NCBI GenBank assembly: GCA_947373605.1
Contig: CANBYM010000013.1
Location: 1-44,133, forward strand
Length of the DNA: 44,133 nucleotides
Direction of reading: 5' to 3'
DNA from: Comamonadaceae bacterium
GTDB lineage: Bacteria; Pseudomonadota; Gammaproteobacteria; Burkholderiales; Burkholderiaceae_C
Shown here: one piece after another, positions 38,388-44,133 of the stretch
Numbering within the stretch: the first letter of the stretch is position 1
Layout: each line of letters starts with the position of its first letter
The notes under the pieces: generated by a model
Told to the model about the DNA's origin: nothing
Seen by the model: only the letters and a program-made list of their open reading frames with translations
The model's database searches: none
Position numbers and translations under genes: made by a program

Positions 38388-41300
38388 TCACCCTGCGGCC
38401 GTTGCAGTTGTCGGTTGCCCGAACCCCCGCAAAATGTCGCGCACCATCTGCACTCGGTCTTTGGCTTCAGGCAGCTCGCGTTCGATGCGCAGCTTCTCGT
38501 TACCTGCCAGTTTGATGTGCTTGTTCTTTTGAATGAGCGCGATGATCTTCATCGGGTCAATCGGCGGGTCTTTCTTGAACGTGATGTTGATCACGCTGGG
38601 TGCCGCGTCCACTTTGACCACGCCGAAGGGCTTGGCAATGACGCGCAGGCGATGCACGTCAATCAGCGTTTGCGCCTGTGGCGGCAATTTGCCAAAGCGA
38701 TCCACAATTTCCTCCAGCAACGCGTCGATCTGGTCGGTGTTTTTGGCAGTGGCCAGCTTTTTGTAAAACGACAGGCGCAAATGCACATCGCCGCAGTAGT
38801 CGTCGGGTAACAGGGCGGGCGCGTGCAGATTGATTTCGGTCGTCACGTTCAGCGGACTGAGCAAGTCCGGCTCGATACCGGCCTTGAGGCAGCGTACTGC
38901 CTCAGACAACATCTCGTTGTAGAGCTGAAAGCCCACTTCCAGCATATTGCCGCTCTGGTTCTCGCCCAACACTTCACCTGCACCGCGAATCTCTAGGTCG
39001 TGCATGGCCAGATAAAAGCCGCTGCCCAGTTCTTCCATTTGCTGGATCGCATCCAGCCGTTGCTGCGCGTGCTTGGTCAGGCCTTCCAGGTCGGGCACCA
39101 TCAGGTAGGCATAGGCCTGGTGGTGGCTGCGGCCTACGCGCCCGCGCAATTGGTGCAGCTGCGCCAGGCCGAACTTGTCGGCGCGGCTCATGACAATCGT
39201 GTTCGCGCTTGGAACGTCAATACCGGTTTCGATGATGGTGGAGCACAGCAGCAGGTTGTAGCGCTGAGCAATAAAGTCGCGCATCACGCTTTCCAACTGG
39301 CGTTCAGGCATCTGTCCGTGGGCCACGGCGATACGCGCTTCGGGCAGCAACTCTTCGAGCTTGGCACGCCGGTTCTCGATGGTGTCCACTTCGTTGTGCA
39401 AAAAGTAGACCTGCCCGCCGCGCTTCAATTCGCGCAGCACCGCTTCGCGGATTACGCCGTTGCCTTCGGTGCGCACAAAGGTTTTGATGGCCAGACGTCG
39501 TTGCGGTGCGGTGGCAATCACGCTCAGGTCGCGCAGGCCTTCCAGCGCCATCCCCAGCGTCCGGGGAATGGGTGTAGCGGTAAGTGTCAGTACATCGACT
39601 TCGGCGCGTAAGGCCTTCATGGCCTCTTTGTGTCGTACACCGAAGCGGTGCTCTTCGTCGATGATGAGCAGTCCCAAGTTCTTGAAATGCGTGTCCTGAC
39701 TGAGCAGCTTGTGGGTGCCCACCACAATGTCGATGGTGCCATCGGCCACGCCTTTGAGTGCAGCGGTAATCTCTTTGCCGCTGCGAAAGCGGCTCATCTC
39801 CGCCACCTTGACCGGCCACTTGCTGAAGCGGTCAACCAGCGTCTGGTAATGCTGCTCGGCCAGCAGAGTGGTCGGCGCCAGAAACGCTACCTGCTTGCCA
39901 CCGGTAATGGCAATAAATGCAGCACGCAGCGCCACCTCAGTTTTGCCGAAGCCCACATCGCCGCACACCAAGCGGTCCATGGGGCGCGGGCTGATCATGT
40001 CCTGGATGACGGCGTGGATGGCGCCCTTTTGGTCGGCAGTTTCTTCAAAGCCGAAGTCGTTGGCGAACGTTTCGTAGTCGGTGGGGGAGTAGCGGAAGGC
40101 ATGGCCTTCGCGCGCCGCTCTGCGGGCGTAGATGTTGAGCAACTCGGCCGCACTGTCTCGCACCTGCTCCGCCGCTTTGCGCTTGGCTTTTTCCCATTGG
40201 CCGCTGCCTAGTTTGTGCAGCGGTGCTTCGTCGGCGCTCACGCCGGTGTAGCGGCTGATCAGTTGCAACTGGCTTACCGGTACGTACAGCGTGGCTTTGT
40301 CGGCATATTCCAGATGCAGGAATTCCTGCATCTCCGGCTCGCCATGGGCATTCTTGTTGCCCAGGTCCAGATTAACCAGACCTTTGTAGCGCCCAATGCC
40401 GTGGCTGGAATGCACTACCGGGTCGCCCAGCGCCAGTTCGGAAAGATCCTTGATCAGCGCTTCGACATCGCTGACCTGTTCCTGTTTCTTGCGCCTGCGG
40501 GTGGTGGGTCCGGCAGCGAACAGTTCGGTCTCGGTGATGAAGTCGACGCCGGCTTCTATCCAGGCGAAGCCCACCGTCAGGCCGGCGGTGGCGATGCCCC
40601 ACTTCTCATTACTGCTTTGAAAGTCGGCCAGCGAATCAAACGACGGCGGATTGATTTGCGATGCCCGCAGGAAGTCCAGCAGACTCTCGCGCCTGCCGTC
40701 ACTTTCTGCCAATACCAGCATGCGCTGGGTGGTGTTGTGCGAGTGTGCTTTGAGCCGGAAAAGTGGGTCTTCGGTACCGCGCACTGCAGACAACAGAGGC
40801 AGTGCGGCTATTTCGGCAAACGGCCGTTCCTGTGCAGCCGGGGCGTTCATGCCTGCTGGTACAGCGGGCTTGATGGCCAGTTGCGCATAGCCGTTGGAGA
40901 GGGCATAAAACTGCTCGGTTCCCAGGAAAAGCGATTCGGGTGGCAGCGCAGGGCGCTCGGGGTCGCCTTGCACCAGGCGGTAGCGGTCTTTGGTGTCCTG
41001 CCAGAAGCGTTGGAACGCGCTCTCCAGATCACCATGCAGCACCACGGTGGCATCCAAGCCCACATAGTCAAACACAGTGGCTGTCTGCTCAAAAAAAAGC
41101 GGCAGGTAGTACTCAATGCCCGCAGTAGCTACACCGTTGCCGATGTCTTTGTAGATGCGGCTCTTGGTCGGGTCACCGTCCAGCAGCTCGCGCCAGCGGC
41201 TCCTGAACTTGGCGCGGGCGTCGTCGTCCATGGGGAACTCGCGTCCCGGCAGCAACCGGATTTCAGGCACCGGGTACAGGCTGCGCTGGCTGTCCGGGTC

Positions 41301-41894
41301 AAAGGTGCGGATGCTGTCAATTTCATCGTCAAAAAGGTCAACCCGGAACGGGACCGCGCTGCCCATCGGAAACAGGTCGATCAAACCGCCGCGCACGGCG
41401 TATTCGCCTGGGCTGACCACTTGCGTGACATGGCTGTAGCCGGCGAGCGTGAGCTGTGACTTGAGCTTGGCCTCATCCAGCTTTTGCTTGACCTTGAATT
41501 GGAAGGTGTAGCCCGCCAGAAAACTCGGTGGAGCCAGCCGGTACAGCGCTGTGGTGGCCGGCACGATGATGACGTCGGCTCCAGTCTCTTTGTCGCGCTG
41601 CGAGATGCGCCAAAGCGTCGCCAGTCGCTCGCTGATCAGGTCCTGGTGGGGAGAAAACGTGTCGTAAGGCAGAGTCTCCCAGTCAGGGAACAGCGCGCAG
41701 CGCAGGTCGGGCGCAAAAAACGGTAGTTCCTCCAGCAGTCTCTGCGCGTCAGACGCGTCCGAGGTAATGATGGCCAGCGGTTTGCCGAACTTTTTTTCAC
41801 GTGTCCCGAGTTGGGCTAGTAAAAGTGCGTCGGCACTTCCGGTGGGGCGTGGCAGGGTGTAACGCTTGCCGCTGGTGAGTTTTGGTAAATCCAT
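38388..41894 (-). CDS. mfd: Transcription-repair coupling factor
   Basis: ~1168 aa; GDVGFGKTEVALRAAF, LAPTTLLAEQHYQ, DEEHRFGVRHKE, LLCSTIIETGIDVPSANTIVM, LRGRVGRSHHQAYAYL. Confidence 0.98.
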   Translation of the reverse strand: MDLPKLTSGKRYTLPRPTGSADALLLAQLGTREKKFGKPLAIITSDASDAQRLLEELPFFAPDLRCALFPDWETLPYDTFSPHQDLISERLATLWRISQRDKETGADVIIVPATTALYRLAPPSFLAGYTFQFKVKQKLDEAKLKSQLTLAGYSHVTQVVSPGEYAVRGGLIDLFPMGSAVPFRVDLFDDEIDSIRTFDPDSQRSLYPVPEIRLLPGREFPMDDDARAKFRSRWRELLDGDPTKSRIYKDIGNGVATAGIEYYLPLFFEQTATVFDYVGLDATVVLHGDLESAFQRFWQDTKDRYRLVQGDPERPALPPESLFLGTEQFYALSNGYAQLAIKPAVPAGMNAPAAQERPFAEIAALPLLSAVRGTEDPLFRLKAHSHNTTQRMLVLAESDGRRESLLDFLRASQINPPSFDSLADFQSSNEKWGIATAGLTVGFAWIEAGVDFITETELFAAGPTTRRRKKQEQVSDVEALIKDLSELALGDPVVHSSHGIGRYKGLVNLDLGNKNAHGEPEMQEFLHLEYADKATLYVPVSQLQLISRYTGVSADEAPLHKLGSGQWEKAKRKAAEQVRDSAAELLNIYARRAAREGHAFRYSPTDYETFANDFGFEETADQKGAIHAVIQDMISPRPMDRLVCGDVGFGKTEVALRAAFIAITGGKQVAFLAPTTLLAEQHYQTLVDRFSKWPVKVAEMSRFRSGKEITAALKGVADGTIDIVVGTHKLLSQDTHFKNLGLLIIDEEHRFGVRHKEAMKALRAEVDVLTLTATPIPRTLGMALEGLRDLSVIATAPQRRLAIKTFVRTEGNGVIREAVLRELKRGGQVYFLHNEVDTIENRRAKLEELLPEARIAVAHGQMPERQLESVMRDFIAQRYNLLLCSTIIETGIDVPSANTIVMSRADKFGLAQLHQLRGRVGRSHHQAYAYLMVPDLEGLTKHAQQRLDAIQQMEELGSGFYLAMHDLEIRGAGEVLGENQSGNMLEVGFQLYNEMLSEAVRCLKAGIEPDLLSPLNVTTEINLHAPALLPDDYCGDVHLRLSFYKKLATAKNTDQIDALLEEIVDRFGKLPPQAQTLIDVHRLRVIAKPFGVVKVDAAPSVINITFKKDPPIDPMKIIALIQKNKHIKLAGNEKLRIERELPEAKDRVQMVRDILRGFGQPTTATAAG

Positions 41895-41938
41895 GGATGG
41901 CTTCGATTTTAGAATGGGCCGGTCACCAAAAGCCCGCC

Positions 41939-42667
41939 ATGCCAACATCCCCCTCTAATTCCATTGCTTCCAACAACGCCGTGTCCGGACTTTGGGCGCT
42001 GATTCCCTGCGCCGGCACCGGCAGTCGCGCCGGCGCACAAGGCCCCAAGCAGTACCAGGATGTGGATGGCAAGGCCATGGTGTTGCACACAATTGCTGCG
42101 TTTTCGGTCGTGCAGCGCCTGCGTGGCGTGATGGTGGTGGTGTCGGAAGGAGATGCGTTTTTTGACCCGGCAATTGCGGATGTCCGGGTGGCGCATTGCG
42201 GTGGTGCTACACGTGCCCAAACGGTAGCCAATGGGCTGCAGGCCTTGCAAACCCATGGCGCCCAACCGGACGACTGGGTGCTGGTGCACGATGCGGCGCG
42301 CTGCCTGATTACCCCGGCGCAGATCGACACGCTGATTGACGCATGCATTTCTGACGCCGTGGGGGGATTGCTGGCTTTGCCTTTGCCGGACACCTTGAAA
42401 CAAGCTGAACAGGCAAGGGTTAGCGCGACCGTTGAGCGCGCAGACAAGTGGCTGGCACAGACCCCACAAATGTTCCGACTGAATGAGCTGGCCCATGCCC
42501 TGAATTCGGCTGGCGATGCGGTAACCGATGAGTCCAGCGCCATGGAGTTTGTAGGTAAAAGTCCCTTGCTTGTGCGCGGCAGTGCACAAAACTTCAAAGT
42601 TACCTATCCGGAAGACTTCGCCTTGGCGCAAGCGGTGCTGCAATCACGTCGACTGACGAAAACCTGA
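41939..42667 (+). CDS. ispD: 2-C-methyl-D-erythritol 4-phosphate cytidylyltransferase
   Basis: LWALIPCAGTGSRAGAQGPKQYQDVDGKAMVLHTIAAF; VLVHDAARCLI; TQAPQ-like LAQTPQMFRL; EFVG…VRGSAQNFKVTYPEDF. Confidence 0.95.
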   Translation: MPTSPSNSIASNNAVSGLWALIPCAGTGSRAGAQGPKQYQDVDGKAMVLHTIAAFSVVQRLRGVMVVVSEGDAFFDPAIADVRVAHCGGATRAQTVANGLQALQTHGAQPDDWVLVHDAARCLITPAQIDTLIDACISDAVGGLLALPLPDTLKQAEQARVSATVERADKWLAQTPQMFRLNELAHALNSAGDAVTDESSAMEFVGKSPLLVRGSAQNFKVTYPEDFALAQAVLQSRRLTKT

Positions 42668-42734
42668 CGCGCAGGCTTTTTTCTCGGGTTTGCCCTAGAT
42701 AAGCAAATCACATTCACGGTCAACATGGCGCTCC

Positions 42735-43508
42735 ATGACGACTGACTTCATTCTCCAGACGCAAAAGCTCACCAAAGAGTTCAAAGGGTTTATTGCGGTG
42801 GACAAGGTGGACCTGCAGGTGCGCAGGGGCACCATCCACGCACTGATCGGGCCCAATGGCGCCGGTAAAACAACCTGCTTTAACTTGTTGACCAAATTCA
42901 TCCGGCCCACCAGCGGGGTCATTTTGTTTAACGGCCATGACATTACCCAGGAAGCACCCGCGCAAATTGCGCGGCGCGGCATCATTCGCTCGTTTCAGAT
43001 TTCCGCGGTGTTTCCTCATTTGACCGTGATGGAGAACGTGCGCGTTGCCTTGCAGCGCAAACTGGGAACCTCGTTTCATTTCTGGCGTGCTGAAAGTTCG
43101 CTCGATGGTCTGAATGCCCGTGCGATGGAGTTGCTGGCCTCTGTGGATCTGGAAGGTTACGCCCACAACGTCACCGTAGAGTTGAGCTATGGCCGCAAAC
43201 GTGCACTGGAGATTGCCACCACGCTTGCGATGGAACCTGAACTTATGCTGCTTGATGAACCCACACAGGGTATGGGCCTGGAAGATGTGGACCGCATCCG
43301 TCAACTGATTAAAAAAGTAGCTGCGAATCGCACCGTGTTGATGGTGGAGCACAACATGAGCGTGGTGTCCAGTATTGCCGACACGATTACGGTGTTGCAA
43401 CGCGGTGCAACCCTGGCCGAAGGGCCGTATGCACAGGTTTCGAAAAATCCGGCAGTGATTGAGGCCTATATGGGTAGCGCGGATACCGAACTCGTTGGTG
43501 CTCACTAA
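42735..43508 (+). CDS. livG: Branched-chain amino acid-type ABC transporter ATP-binding protein (LivG)
   Basis: IGPNGAGKTTCFNLLTKFIRPTSG…ELSYGRKRALEIATTLAMEPELMLLDEPTQGM. Confidence 0.92.
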   Translation: MTTDFILQTQKLTKEFKGFIAVDKVDLQVRRGTIHALIGPNGAGKTTCFNLLTKFIRPTSGVILFNGHDITQEAPAQIARRGIIRSFQISAVFPHLTVMENVRVALQRKLGTSFHFWRAESSLDGLNARAMELLASVDLEGYAHNVTVELSYGRKRALEIATTLAMEPELMLLDEPTQGMGLEDVDRIRQLIKKVAANRTVLMVEHNMSVVSSIADTITVLQRGATLAEGPYAQVSKNPAVIEAYMGSADTELVGAH

Positions 43509-43519
43509 ATGAGCTCCCA

Positions 43520-43591
43520 CGTTCATCACTGCGTGTATTCACTGCCCCCCGAGGGGGCGCAGGCCACCCTTGGGACGGCCCGGCGGGAGCC
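43520..43591. repeat. GC-rich intergenic repeat-like element between livG and livF
   Basis: CACTGCCCCCCGAGGGGGCGCAGGCCACCCTTGGGACGGCCCGGCGGGAGCCC; resembles a dispersed intergenic element I associate with Comamonadaceae; internal GCCCC/GGGGC hairpin. Confidence 0.6.
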
Positions 43592-43598
43592 CTAAGAC

Positions 43599-44133
43599 AT
43601 GTCAACCACATTCCTCGAAATTCGCGATTTGCACGCCTGGTATGGTGAGTCACACGTCTTGCATGGTGTGAACTTCAATGTGCAGGAGGGCGAAGTGGTT
43701 ACGCTCCTGGGCCGCAACGGGGCAGGGCGCACCAGTACCATGCGCGCCATCATGGGCTTGACCGGCAGCCGCAAGGGCTCGATCAAAGTGCATGGCAAGG
43801 AAACCATTAACGCGGGCACGCACAACATCGCCCGTCTGGGTGTGGGCTATTGCCCGGAAGAGCGTGGAATTTTTTCCAGCCTTTCCACTGAAGAAAACCT
43901 GATGCTTCCGCCCGAACTGGCCAAAGGCGGCATGAGCATTGACGAGATTTACGCGATGTTCCCCAATCTCAAGGAACGTGCTCACAGCCAGGGTACGCGC
44001 TTGTCGGGTGGCGAGCAGCAAATGCTGGCGGTGGCGCGCATTTTGCGCACGGGCGCACGGCTGCTGCTGCTTGATGAAATCTCGGAAGGTCTGGCCCCGG
44101 TGATCGTTCAGGCGCTGGCAAAAATGATTGTGA
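43599..44133 (+). CDS. livF: Branched-chain amino acid-type ABC transporter ATP-binding protein (LivF), 3' truncated by window end
   Basis: MSTTFLEIRDLHAWYGESHVLHGVNFNVQEGEVVTLLGRNGAGRTSTMRAIMGLTG…RLSGGEQQMLAVARILRTGARLLLLDEISEGLAP. Confidence 0.92.
   Translation, partial: MSTTFLEIRDLHAWYGESHVLHGVNFNVQEGEVVTLLGRNGAGRTSTMRAIMGLTGSRKGSIKVHGKETINAGTHNIARLGVGYCPEERGIFSSLSTEENLMLPPELAKGGMSIDEIYAMFPNLKERAHSQGTRLSGGEQQMLAVARILRTGARLLLLDEISEGLAPVIVQALAKMIV

Noticed and set aside
40215-41459. 414-aa plus-strand ORF
   Set aside because: Lies wholly antisense to the unambiguous mfd coding sequence; low-complexity translation typical of the reverse frame of GC-rich genes
42720-43529. 269-aa minus-strand ORF (and 41909-42643 minus)
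   Set aside because: Antisense to livG and ispD respectively; shadow ORFs
1-44133. CRISPR array, toxin-antitoxin, restriction or other defence locus
   Set aside because: No regularly spaced repeats and no recognisable defence or toxin families among the supported coding genes

Overview
The window reads as a continuous stretch of betaproteobacterial chromosome, probably Comamonadaceae (inferred from gene order, a tmRNA tag ANDERFALAA, and a GC-rich intergenic repeat). In order it contains: the translation/IHF operon thrS-infC-rpmI-rplT-pheS-pheT-ihfA-merR(+); a 0.6 kb AT-rich non-coding gap and an isolated ugd(+); tRNA-Pro(GGG) and tmRNA(-); a fimV-like gene(-); a minus-strand set ABM / FAH / NUDIX / exonuclease-GIY-YIG / EcsC-like; pgeF (laccase-domain)(+); phaC-phaA-phaB(+); an HD-GYP protein(+); zapB-like, zapA and 6S RNA(-); a cobalamin riboswitch controlling btuB / cytosolic-looking SBP / btuF / btuC / btuD / cobQ(+); a minus-strand HDOD-nth-HDOD-GGDEF cluster; a PLP aminotransferase, an anchored repeat-tailed protein and a FrnE/DsbA-like protein(+); serB(-); a VOC protein(+); mfd(-); ispD(+); livG and a truncated livF(+). 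No CRISPR array, intact mobile element or obvious defence system was seen. The less routine signals are the AT-rich gap upstream of ugd with competing inverted repeats, the tandem hairpins between infC and rpmI, the AUC start of infC, an in-frame btuB-TGA-TTT-ATG junction with a signal-less SBP-like protein, and the tightly packed HDOD-nth-HDOD-GGDEF operon. None of these amounts to a demonstrated new system. They are hypotheses from sequence reading only; no searches or folding programs were run.
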